Assembly: GCA_905372445.1 (NCBI GenBank)
Contig: CAJPPF010000088.1
Location: forward strand, 1-9,137
Source: an uncultured Prevotella sp.
GTDB taxonomy: Bacteria; Bacteroidota; Bacteroidia; Bacteroidales; Bacteroidaceae
Direction: 5' to 3'
DNA length: 9,137 nucleotides
Below the pieces are notes generated by a model. It had not been told where the DNA came from and did not search any database. It saw nothing but the letters and a program-made list of their open reading frames with translations. The position numbers and the translations under genes are program-made. Below, one piece after another: positions 1-5,818 of the stretch. Position 1 is the stretch's first letter. Every line of letters starts with the position of its first letter.

Positions 1-171
1 CTGTGAATAAAATCAACAAAAAGGCTGTTCTGACCACGAATACAGCCGATATTTGCCGGCACGTTGTCGTTCGGTGACGAATAACGCATTTTTGGAGCAT
101 TACACACAAGACGCAGATAATCAACACAATAGACATTTTCGATACCGACAAAAATAAGAATCCGTTTCAAG

Positions 172-259
172 AAGCGCCGTTTCTTGGTTCTAAAACCGCC
201 GCTTCTTGCCTATAAAACCATCGCTTTCAGCATAAAGAACCACCGCTTTTTGAGAGAAA
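172..259. repeat. Degenerate 22-bp tandem repeat, four units
   Basis: Four adjacent units of exactly 22 bp start at 172, 194, 216 and 238. The shared core is AACCRYCGCTT, seen as AACCGCCGCTT (194), AACCATCGCTT (216) and AACCACCGCTT (238), with a more diverged first unit (AAGCGCCGTTT at 172). Similarity continues beyond the core, with a TTG/CAG step and an A-rich tail. A further half-copy, CGTTTCAAG, lies 15 bp before the matching part of unit one. There are no unique spacers, so this is not a CRISPR array. The 22-bp period resembles the 22-23-bp minisatellites described in Porphyromonas gingivalis BrickBuilt-type MITEs; a link to that family is inference. Confidence 0.7.
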
Positions 260-426
260 AAGCACGGAATGAAGCTATTTTTAGCTCTTGTCAGTCCTCG
301 AAGACATGGTTTTATGCCATGCTGACATGGCAAATCATTAATCTTGGTTTTATATTTCATGAAAAACCGCGAAGGTAATTTTTCCGTACAGTATTCGTCA
401 GCAGTAAGCGCACGGCGAGTATTCAT
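190..426 (-). CDS. Doubtful small ORF, 78 residues, unknown
   Basis: On the minus strand an ATG at 426-424 opens a 78-codon frame ending in TAG at 192-190. In favour: a perfect TAnnTTTG element (TATCTTTG, 456-449) sits about 22 bases before the ATG, and GAGG precedes the start. The product would be basic and cysteine-bearing (beginning MNTRRALTADEYCTEKLP); I recognise no domain. Against: its C-terminal part is the translation of the 22-bp tandem repeat and its middle is the hairpin cluster, so it may be only an open frame across a repeat element. The frame extends upstream to 591, but that part is AT-rich, overlaps the maeB promoter and looks non-coding. Confidence 0.2.
   Translation of the reverse strand: MNTRRALTADEYCTEKLPSRFFMKYKTKINDLPCQHGIKPCLRGLTRAKNSFIPCFFSQKAVVLYAESDGFIGKKRRF
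245..368. repeat. Cluster of short perfect inverted repeats
   Basis: Several small hairpins lie close together: GCTTTTT 245-251 with AAAAAGC 257-263; AGCTA 273-277 with TAGCT 282-286; TGCCATG 315-321 with CATGGCA 326-332; GGTTTT 346-351 with AAAACC 363-368. GACATGG also occurs twice, at 303-309 and 324-330, so CATGG at 305-309 can pair alternatively with CCATG at 317-321. The first hairpin uses the last 22-bp repeat unit as its left arm, which links the cluster to the tandem array. It may be part of one small repeat element or a structured RNA. None of the hairpins is followed by a convincing T-run. Confidence 0.5.
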
Positions 427-448
427 TTTGACCTCATAACTGCAAAAG

Positions 449-456
449 CAAAGATA
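449..456 (-). promoter_or_regulatory. Candidate -7 element for the 190-426 ORF
   Basis: CAAAGATA on the plus strand reads TATCTTTG on the minus strand, an exact match to the Bacteroidetes -7 consensus TAnnTTTG. The expected start of transcription is near 444, about 18 bases before the ATG at 426. No good TTTG/TTG is seen at the usual -33 distance, so this may be a chance match. Confidence 0.3.
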
Positions 457-538
457 AGAGAAAAGACGATACAAGTAACTTTTGGTATAAAAAGCAAGAA
501 AAAAAAGAGTAAACATCGACTGTTTCAATATGATTTTG

Positions 539-546
539 TATCTTTG
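539..546 (+). promoter_or_regulatory. Candidate maeB promoter, -7 element TATCTTTG
   Basis: TATCTTTG matches the Bacteroidetes -7 consensus TAnnTTTG exactly and is followed by C, as is common. Transcription would start near 551, giving a leader of about 47 bases before the maeB ATG. The -33 region is weak, with no clear TTTG about 20 bp upstream. The surrounding 480-597 is AT-rich, as expected of a promoter region. Confidence 0.55.
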
Positions 547-597
547 CACATATTTATTATCAAAAAGTCCCAAAGGAATCATCAATAACATTTAAGC

Positions 598-2877
598 ATG
601 GCACAGATCACGAAAGAAGCAGCTCTTGAGTATCACACGAATGGTCGCCCGGGAAAGATTGAGGTTAAGCCAACAAAGCCTTACCGGACACAAACAGATT
701 TGAGTCTGGCGTATTCACCAGGAGTGGCATATCCATGTCTGGAAATCCAACAGACTCCGGACGATGTGTACAAATACACAGACAAAGGCAACCTTGTGGC
801 TGTTATCAGTAATGGTACGGCAGTGCTCGGGCTCGGCAATATCGGTGCCATGAGCGGTAAGCCCGTCATGGAGGGCAAGGGACTGCTGTTTAAGATCTAC
901 GGCGGCGTTGATGTCTTCGATATAGAGGTGGACGAGACAGACCCAGTGAAATTCTGTGAGACTGTGGAGCGAATAGCCCCTTCGTTCGGTGGCATAAACC
1001 TCGAAGACATTAAGGCGCCGGAGTGTTTCTACATTGAAAAGCGCCTGAAGGAAACCCTCGACATACCTGTGATGCACGACGACCAGCATGGCACAGCCAT
1101 CGTTTCGGCGGCAGGATTGAAGAACGCGCTCGAAGTGGCAGGAAAGAAAATAGAGGAAGCAAAGATTGTCGTTAACGGTGCCGGAGCAGCTGCCATAAGC
1201 TGTACGAAACTCTATTGTGCCATCGGCGCAAAGCATGAGAACATCGTGATGCTCGACTCAAAGGGCGTCATATATAAAGGTCGTGAAGCTGTGAACGAGC
1301 AGAAGGCAGAGTTCGCCACCTCACGCACGGACATAAAGACACTCGCCGAAGCAGTGAAAGACGCCGACGTGTTTGTCGGGCTGAGCAAGGGCAACGTGTT
1401 AAGCAAGGACATGATACGCTCAATGGCTGACAGTCCTATCGTCTTCGCGCTGGCAAATCCGGTTCCGGAAATATCATACGAGGACGCTATTGACGCCCGT
1501 CCTGACGTCATAATGTCTACCGGACGCTCGGACTATCCTAACCAGATAAACAATGTAATGGTGTTCCCTTACATCTTCCGTGGCGCTCTCGACGTTCATG
1601 CAAAAGCCATCAACGAAGAGATGAAGCTCGCCGCTGTCAATGCTCTGGCAGCGTTGGCGAAGAAGCCGGTGCCTGATGTTGTCAATGACGTATATCATGT
1701 CAACAACCTGACATTCGGTCCTACATATTTCATTCCGAAGCCCGTCGACCCTCGTCTCATCACATGCGTCAGCGAGGCAGTGGCAAAGGCGGCTATAAAG
1801 AGTGGCGTTGCACGCGATCCTATAACAGACTGGAACGGCTACAGAAAGCAGCTGCGCCAGCTTATCGGCCAGGAGACAAAACTGACACAGAAACTTTACG
1901 ACACAGCCCGGCAGCATCCACAGCGTATAGTATTCTCCGAAGGCATACATCCTACAATGCTTAAGGCTGCCGTGCAAGCAAAGGCAGAAGGCATCTGTCA
2001 TCCTATACTCTTGGGCAACGACGAAGCTATAAACAAGCTTGCCCACGAGTTGGAGCTGAGCCTTGACGGCATAGAGATAGTTAATCTCCGCCACCCCGAC
2101 GAGGCGCCGCGCCGCGAGCGATATGCAAGGATACTGACAGAGAAGCGTCAACGCGATGGATTCACATATCAGGAAGCCAACGACAAGATGTTCGAACGCA
2201 ACTATTTCGGTATGATGATGGTAGAGACCGGCGACGCAGACGCCTTCATCACAGGACTGTATACACGCTACACGAACACCATAAAGGTTGCCAATGAAGT
2301 CATAGGCATCAAGCCCGAGCACTCACATTTCGGCACAATGCACATCATAAACTCCCAGAAAGGAACATACTATCTGGCAGACACGCTCGTGAATCAGCAC
2401 CCTACGACCGACGAGCTCGTCGATATTGCCAAACTGACAGCCAACGCGGTGCATTTCTTCAACGAGGATCCTATCATGGCAATGATAAGCCATTCAAACT
2501 TCGGAAGCGATACGGGCGAAGGCAGCGCGAAGGTGCGCCGTGCCGTAGAAGCCATTCATAAGCAATATCCCGGCATCATTGTCGATGGCGAGATGCAGAT
2601 CGGATTTGCCCTGAACAAAGAACAGCGCGACGAACTCTACCCGTTCAACAAGCTGAAGGGGATGAACGTCAATACATTAATCTTCCCAAACCGCACCAGT
2701 GCCCATTCAAGTTTCAAGATATTACAATGTCTTGCACCCGATATAGAAGTGATTGGTCCTATACAAATGGGGCTTAACAAACCTATCCATTTCACCGATT
2801 TCGGTGCAAGCGTACGCGACGTGGTGAATGTCACTGCCGTTGCAGCGATCGATGCTTACGTCGACAAGCTGAAATGA
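598..2877 (+). CDS. maeB: NADP-dependent malic enzyme with C-terminal PTA-like domain
   Basis: Oxidatively decarboxylates malate to pyruvate with reduction of NADP+, supplying pyruvate and NADPH in the cytoplasm. The 759 residues equal the length of E. coli MaeB. Malic N-terminal domain: SLAYSPGVA (residues 36-44) carries the catalytic Tyr39; MEGKGLLFK (91-99) carries Lys94; LEDIKAPE (135-142) and HDDQHGT (160-166) give the acidic metal ligands. The NAD(P)-binding domain shows GAGAAA (194-199) and ALANPVPE (284-291). From about residue 430 to the end is a phosphate acetyltransferase-like domain (FSEG 446-449, VDGEMQ 662-667, GPIQMGLNKP 720-729). In MaeB enzymes this domain senses acetyl-CoA rather than acting as a working transferase. 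Here TDFG (733-736) stands where active Pta has an LSRG-type motif, so the arginine is lost. The start is the first ATG, about 50 bases after the promoter. It is a single-gene unit with its own terminator. NADP over NAD specificity is inferred from family. Confidence 0.97.
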   Translation: MAQITKEAALEYHTNGRPGKIEVKPTKPYRTQTDLSLAYSPGVAYPCLEIQQTPDDVYKYTDKGNLVAVISNGTAVLGLGNIGAMSGKPVMEGKGLLFKIYGGVDVFDIEVDETDPVKFCETVERIAPSFGGINLEDIKAPECFYIEKRLKETLDIPVMHDDQHGTAIVSAAGLKNALEVAGKKIEEAKIVVNGAGAAAISCTKLYCAIGAKHENIVMLDSKGVIYKGREAVNEQKAEFATSRTDIKTLAEAVKDADVFVGLSKGNVLSKDMIRSMADSPIVFALANPVPEISYEDAIDARPDVIMSTGRSDYPNQINNVMVFPYIFRGALDVHAKAINEEMKLAAVNALAALAKKPVPDVVNDVYHVNNLTFGPTYFIPKPVDPRLITCVSEAVAKAAIKSGVARDPITDWNGYRKQLRQLIGQETKLTQKLYDTARQHPQRIVFSEGIHPTMLKAAVQAKAEGICHPILLGNDEAINKLAHELELSLDGIEIVNLRHPDEAPRRERYARILTEKRQRDGFTYQEANDKMFERNYFGMMMVETGDADAFITGLYTRYTNTIKVANEVIGIKPEHSHFGTMHIINSQKGTYYLADTLVNQHPTTDELVDIAKLTANAVHFFNEDPIMAMISHSNFGSDTGEGSAKVRRAVEAIHKQYPGIIVDGEMQIGFALNKEQRDELYPFNKLKGMNVNTLIFPNRTSAHSSFKILQCLAPDIEVIGPIQMGLNKPIHFTDFGASVRDVVNVTAVAAIDAYVDKLK

Positions 2878-2934
2878 AAAAACGACCACTTCCTGTCTCT
2901 TCGTATACGACACGGGCAATAGGCATAAAGATAG

Positions 2935-2969
2935 TAGCGCAGGATATGTATTATTCCTGCGCTATTTTT
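2935..2969 (+). terminator. Intrinsic terminator of maeB
   Basis: A perfect 10-bp GC-rich stem, TAGCGCAGGA (2935-2944) with TCCTGCGCTA (2955-2964), has a 10-base loop and is followed directly by TTTTT (2965-2969). It lies 57 bases after the maeB stop codon. A 10-bp palindrome, TCGTATACGA (2901-2910), lies between stop and terminator. Confidence 0.9.
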
Positions 2970-3058
2970 AACCCAAAAAGGTCAATAGATTTTGGTCTAT
3001 GACAATAAAAAGTCGCTACGCTCTCTGGACCGATTGGCGTTTTATAATCTGTCAATGC

Positions 3059-3099
3059 CCTGTCGCGGTTTTTCACTCAACAGCTTGTATTGCGACAGG
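3059..3099. repeat. 8-bp perfect inverted repeat
   Basis: CCTGTCGC (3059-3066) pairs perfectly with GCGACAGG (3092-3099) around a 25-base loop. It ends only 9 bases before the large inverted repeat at 3109, so the two may be arms of one structured element. Confidence 0.5.
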
Positions 3100-3108
3100 C
3101 GTCGGTGC

Positions 3109-3191
3109 GTGATTTATCACGTTCCACTTCAGCGCAGAGTCCATTGCGCGAACTATTTGTTCCTTAAATATTACGGAACGTGATAAATCAC
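3109..3191. repeat. Inverted repeat with perfect 17-bp arms
   Basis: GTGATTTATCACGTTCC (3109-3125) and GGAACGTGATAAATCAC (3175-3191) are exact reverse complements enclosing 49 bases. Each arm also holds its own 12-bp dyad: GTGATTTATCAC (3109-3120) and GTGATAAATCAC (3180-3191). Inside are GCGCA (3132-3136) / TGCGC (3145-3149), and a second GTTCC (3159-3163) that could compete for pairing with GGAAC (3175-3179). Possible readings are a small MITE-like or other dispersed palindromic element, a structured RNA, or paired operator sites. No transposase and no clear target-site duplication are seen. Confidence 0.75.
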
Positions 3192-3374
3192 TCCCCTACG
3201 CAGGCAGGCGCCAAAGACACCGATGCAGGCTCGTGGAATATATAAAACTAAAAGGAATGTTTTTTTAATAACGCTTACTATTTTTTCAAAAAAGTAAGCT
3301 CCTATTGGCTATACGTGCATGTAGTGCCGATACATAAAGGCTTGCAGAACTTTCATTCAGTTTTTACCGGACAG

Positions 3375-3413
3375 TAATAATAAAAAGAGGATATGCTTTT
3401 GACACATCCTCTT
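3375..3413 (-). terminator. Intrinsic terminator of pit
   Basis: Read on the minus strand, AAGAGGAT (3413-3406) pairs perfectly with ATCCTCTT (3392-3385) over a 13-base loop and is followed by TTTATTATTA (3384-3375). It lies 29 bases after the transporter stop codon. Confidence 0.8.
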
Positions 3414-3442
3414 GACTTCGTTTATAGTAATTGATTCTATTC

Positions 3443-5692
3443 TTACTCCATGAACTTCTTTGCTGCTCGAAGCTGATGACGCATGGTACTCAATATCTGC
3501 TGGCTCTCCTGCAGCACGTTGAGGTACAACAGATTGACCTGCATCTGCGAATTACTCAGATTGTCCTGCATCCGGTCAATATGTTTCTTACGCATAACGG
3601 ACAGCTCATCTTTCAGCATGTCGGCGTCCTCGAGTGTCTGGCGGTAGTTTTCATAACGCCCCGTTTCTATCTGCTTGCAAGTCTGCCGCATCAGGTCGTT
3701 TATTCGCAAGCGTATAGGCAGGAAGTCGGCAATAAGCTCTGGTGCCAGAGGACTGAAGCTATTATCGACATGCTCCTTTATAGGCTCGAGCATGCGTCGC
3801 AGACCGTATATAAACTGCAGACTGCTTGTCATGCCGAGGTGGAACCAGGTGTTACGCTCAATAGCCGTAGTGCGTGGTATGCGCTGTAGAGCCAGCATCT
3901 CCTGCTTGCGTTCAGTCTTCAGGGGTTGCTTTGCCTCATTGAGGTCCTTGCTGACTTTCCGCAGTATGCCCGACTTCTCGTTCTCCAGTCCATCAATGAT
4001 ATTGTTGAACTGATCCAACGCAAACTTGCAGGCTCTTGACTGCGTACGGCTTACCTGGCGACGGAGCATATCCCAAACAAGTTCGGGGTCGCGTGTCCGC
4101 ATCATCATACGGTAGGCATCCTTATCATGGTCTTCCGCTTCTGATTTCTTCTTGAACTTGATGTTACTCCTAACGAGCGACACAATGACCAGAACGATGA
4201 AGACAATATTTGCCACCACACCGCCATAATACATAATCAGGCTCACCATTGCGGCAATGAGGAACGATACGCCTGCGGTAATGAACCAACCGCCAATAAC
4301 TGATATCACGCCTGTAACACGGAACACTGCGCTCTCCCTACTCCATGCCCTGTCGGCAAGACTGCATCCCATAGCCACCATGAATGTGACATAAGTGGTT
4401 GACAACGGCAACTTGTAATTAGTGCCGATAGTAATAAGCATTGACGATATGACCAGTGTGACGGCGGCACGCACCATGTCGAAGGCGGCATTGTCGTTCT
4501 CGAGAATCATCTCGTCCTTGTTGAAACGTGTATCGATCCACTCTTTTACGCGCAGCGGAATAACATCTGAAACCGATTTGCTCGTATTCTGCGATAAGCG
4601 TACTATAGCCCGTGCAGCACTTGACGAACCGAACATCTCGTCGCCCTCGTCCTGACGGCTGAGGTCGACTGTTGTCTTTATTACATTACGCGCCTTCTTC
4701 GATGTCACCATCGCTATAATCATCGTAATGCCTGCTATCAACAGATATACGGGCGGAGTCTTGGCACTCGACAAAAGGGAGTCCATCATGAATTCCGACG
4801 GCGACGAACCATTAGCGTTGTTTACGAAATCCTGATAACTGTCCAGTCCGGTCAGCGGCAAGCCGATGAAGTTAACAAGGTCGTTGCCCGCAAAAGCCAT
4901 TGCAAGGGCAAATGTTCCCATGAGAACTATCAGGCGGAAGATATTTATTCGCAGCAGATGAAGCAGCTCCATAAAAACCGTTGAGCCAAGGAAGGTGTAG
5001 ATAAGGAGCATCCGCGTGTGGGCGATAATCCACTCGCGTGTTTCGTCAGCGATATACGGACTGCCTCCAAGACCTTTAAGGAATATGAAATAAGCCAGCG
5101 ACGTAAAGGCGATACCACCGAAAACGGCTATTGAATAGCGTGAGTGACTCTTGTAGTTAAAGGTGAACACTATGCGGCTTATCCACATTATAATCCATCC
5201 AAAGACAAAAGCCAACGCAACACTCACAAAAATAGCGAATATCATGCTCAATGCCTGCCCGGAATTGAGAAGCATATCGAAATGGAGCGAAGGGTCGGCT
5301 ATTATTTTCAGTGTTGCAATGGCGGCTGTTCCGCCAAGCAATCCAAACACCAGCGAGATTGTAGTCGAAGTAGGCATACCCAGCGAGTTGAACACATCGA
5401 GTATGATAACATTCGTCACCATGACCGCCAGAAATATCGTCATGGCATCTGCAAAGGAATAATACTGCGGCGTCATGATGCCATGACGCGTCACATCCAT
5501 CATTCCCGTTGACATGACTGCCCCTAATAATACTCCCAGAGAAGCAAAAACTAACACTGTGCTGAACTTGGCGGCGTGAGCGCCTACTGCCGATTGAAGA
5601 AAATTAACGGCATCATTACTGACTCCAACAAAAAGCCCGAATACTGCCAGACCTATCAGGAAGATCAATATACAAAGATAAACTATTTCCAT
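3443..5692 (-). CDS. Pit-family inorganic phosphate transporter with PhoU-like C-terminal domain
   Basis: Low-affinity inorganic phosphate permease of the inner membrane, ion-gradient driven by family knowledge. The 749 residues show the duplicated Pit architecture: GVSNDAVNFL (23-32) and GNDLVNFIG (269-277) are the two signature GxNDxxN-type motifs, each followed by a PxSTT motif (PTSTT 107-111, PLSTT 429-433) at the membrane. About ten or more hydrophobic segments fill residues 1-330 and 405-508. Residues 331-400 form a charged cytoplasmic loop. From about 515 to the end is a hydrophilic, helical PhoU-like region with coiled-coil character, rich in K, E, R and Q, which makes the protein longer than the roughly 500-residue E. 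coli PitA. The start is the only upstream Met that includes the first membrane segment; the next Met is residue 60. It is divergent from a response regulator, sharing a 126-bp promoter region. Phosphate as substrate is inferred from family; Na+ versus H+ coupling is not decided. Confidence 0.95.
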   Translation of the reverse strand: MEIVYLCILIFLIGLAVFGLFVGVSNDAVNFLQSAVGAHAAKFSTVLVFASLGVLLGAVMSTGMMDVTRHGIMTPQYYSFADAMTIFLAVMVTNVIILDVFNSLGMPTSTTISLVFGLLGGTAAIATLKIIADPSLHFDMLLNSGQALSMIFAIFVSVALAFVFGWIIMWISRIVFTFNYKSHSRYSIAVFGGIAFTSLAYFIFLKGLGGSPYIADETREWIIAHTRMLLIYTFLGSTVFMELLHLLRINIFRLIVLMGTFALAMAFAGNDLVNFIGLPLTGLDSYQDFVNNANGSSPSEFMMDSLLSSAKTPPVYLLIAGITMIIAMVTSKKARNVIKTTVDLSRQDEGDEMFGSSSAARAIVRLSQNTSKSVSDVIPLRVKEWIDTRFNKDEMILENDNAAFDMVRAAVTLVISSMLITIGTNYKLPLSTTYVTFMVAMGCSLADRAWSRESAVFRVTGVISVIGGWFITAGVSFLIAAMVSLIMYYGGVVANIVFIVLVIVSLVRSNIKFKKKSEAEDHDKDAYRMMMRTRDPELVWDMLRRQVSRTQSRACKFALDQFNNIIDGLENEKSGILRKVSKDLNEAKQPLKTERKQEMLALQRIPRTTAIERNTWFHLGMTSSLQFIYGLRRMLEPIKEHVDNSFSPLAPELIADFLPIRLRINDLMRQTCKQIETGRYENYRQTLEDADMLKDELSVMRKKHIDRMQDNLSNSQMQVNLLYLNVLQESQQILSTMRHQLRAAKKFME

Positions 5693-5700
5693 ATCTGATG

Positions 5701-5730
5701 CAAAATTACAAATATCCTGCTATATCACAA
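5701..5730 (-). promoter_or_regulatory. Pit promoter (-7 TAATTTTG, -33 TTG)
   Basis: On the minus strand TAATTTTG (5708-5701) matches the Bacteroidetes -7 consensus TAnnTTTG, and TTG (5730-5728) lies 19 bp upstream as a -33 element. Transcription would begin near 5696, only about 4 bases before the ATG at 5692, so the mRNA should have almost no leader. Confidence 0.6.
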
Positions 5731-5733
5731 TAA

Positions 5734-5760
5734 GACATTGCATTACATTTATGTTACAAA
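5734..5760. promoter_or_regulatory. Candidate PhoB/OmpR-type operator: direct repeats 10-11 bp apart
   Basis: Three copies of an ACAWW core lie at 5735-5739, 5745-5749 and 5756-5760; the last two are part of TTACA repeats exactly 11 bp apart (5743 and 5754). On the minus strand these read as TGT cores (TTTGTAA, AATGTAA, AATGTC). OmpR/PhoB-family regulators typically bind direct repeats with about 11-bp spacing, often with a TGT core. The block sits just upstream of the pit -33 element, about 39-64 bases before its expected start, the normal place for an activator. It also lies upstream of the response-regulator promoter. The region is AT-rich, so chance is possible. Confidence 0.35.
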
Positions 5761-5782
5761 TTCCTAAAAAACGCGTTTCTGC

Positions 5783-5814
5783 TTTGGTGTTGTTCTGACA
5801 TAATGCTATTTTTG
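5783..5814 (+). promoter_or_regulatory. Response-regulator promoter (-33 TTTG, -7 TATTTTTG)
   Basis: TTTG (5783-5786), a 20-bp spacer and TATTTTTG (5807-5814) fit the Bacteroidetes consensus TTTG / TAnnTTTG. Transcription would start about five bases after the -7 element, near 5819-5820, which is the A of the start codon itself. This predicts a leaderless or nearly leaderless mRNA. Confidence 0.6.
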
Positions 5815-5818
5815 CATT

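Larger units (their letters stand above)
1..597. other. Gene-poor, repeat-rich region upstream of maeB
   Basis: No confidently coding gene is seen here. From left to right there is a short inverted repeat (GGCTGT 23-28 / ACAGCC 42-47), a 22-bp tandem repeat (172-259), a cluster of small perfect hairpins (245-368), a weak minus-strand ORF (190-426) and the maeB promoter (539-546). On the minus strand, 1-189 has no stop codon in the frame that also contains the 190-426 ORF, so the left edge could hold part of a gene running off the window; a chance open frame of about 63 codons is equally possible. From about 430 to 597 the sequence is AT-rich, as expected of a promoter region. Confidence 0.6.
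2970..3442. other. Gene-poor region with inverted repeats
   Basis: No convincing gene is seen between the convergent maeB and pit genes. The stretch holds a small dyad (ATAGA 2985-2989 / TCTAT 2996-3000), an 8-bp hairpin (3059-3099), a large inverted-repeat element (3109-3191), an AT-rich hairpin (GCTTACT 3273-3279 / AGTAAGC 3293-3299, enclosing T- and A-runs but with no T-run after the stem on either strand) and the pit terminator (3375-3413). A 63-codon plus-strand frame (2992-3183) runs through the inverted repeats; it has no promoter element or recognisable domain and is judged non-coding. Confidence 0.7.

Noticed and set aside
172..259. CRISPR array
   Set aside because: The units are directly adjacent without unique spacers, are degenerate, and no cas gene is nearby.
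184..378. 64-codon plus-strand ORF
   Set aside because: It is the opposite-strand reading of the 22-bp repeats and hairpins; no promoter, ribosome binding site or domain supports it.
427..591. Upstream extension of the minus-strand ORF to an ATG at 591
   Set aside because: The added residues come from AT-rich sequence that includes the maeB promoter, and a promoter-like element (456-449) lies inside it. It looks like a chance open frame.
1474..2322. 282-codon minus-strand ORF inside maeB
   Set aside because: It is the opposite-strand shadow of a strongly supported enzyme gene and has no recognisable domain.
2891..2912. Resemblance to a transposase adapter (CTGTCTCTT) suggesting library contamination
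   Set aside because: The match stops after nine bases and the sequence continues naturally into the maeB terminator.
2992..3183. 63-codon plus-strand ORF
   Set aside because: It runs through the inverted-repeat arms, has no promoter element at a suitable distance and no recognisable domain.
3109..3191. CRP/FNR-type binding sites in GTGATWWATCAC
   Set aside because: The half-sites are only 2 bp apart (GTGAT-N2-ATCAC), whereas FNR uses TTGAT-N4-ATCAA and CRP uses TGTGA-N6-TCACA; the sites also lie between convergent genes, not at a promoter.
3273..3299. Intrinsic terminator
   Set aside because: The hairpin is AT-rich and has no T-run after the stem on either strand; better terminators for both genes are found at 2935-2969 and 3375-3413.
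3431..3889. 152-codon plus-strand ORF inside pit
   Set aside because: It is antisense to the PhoU-like coding region of pit and has no family features.
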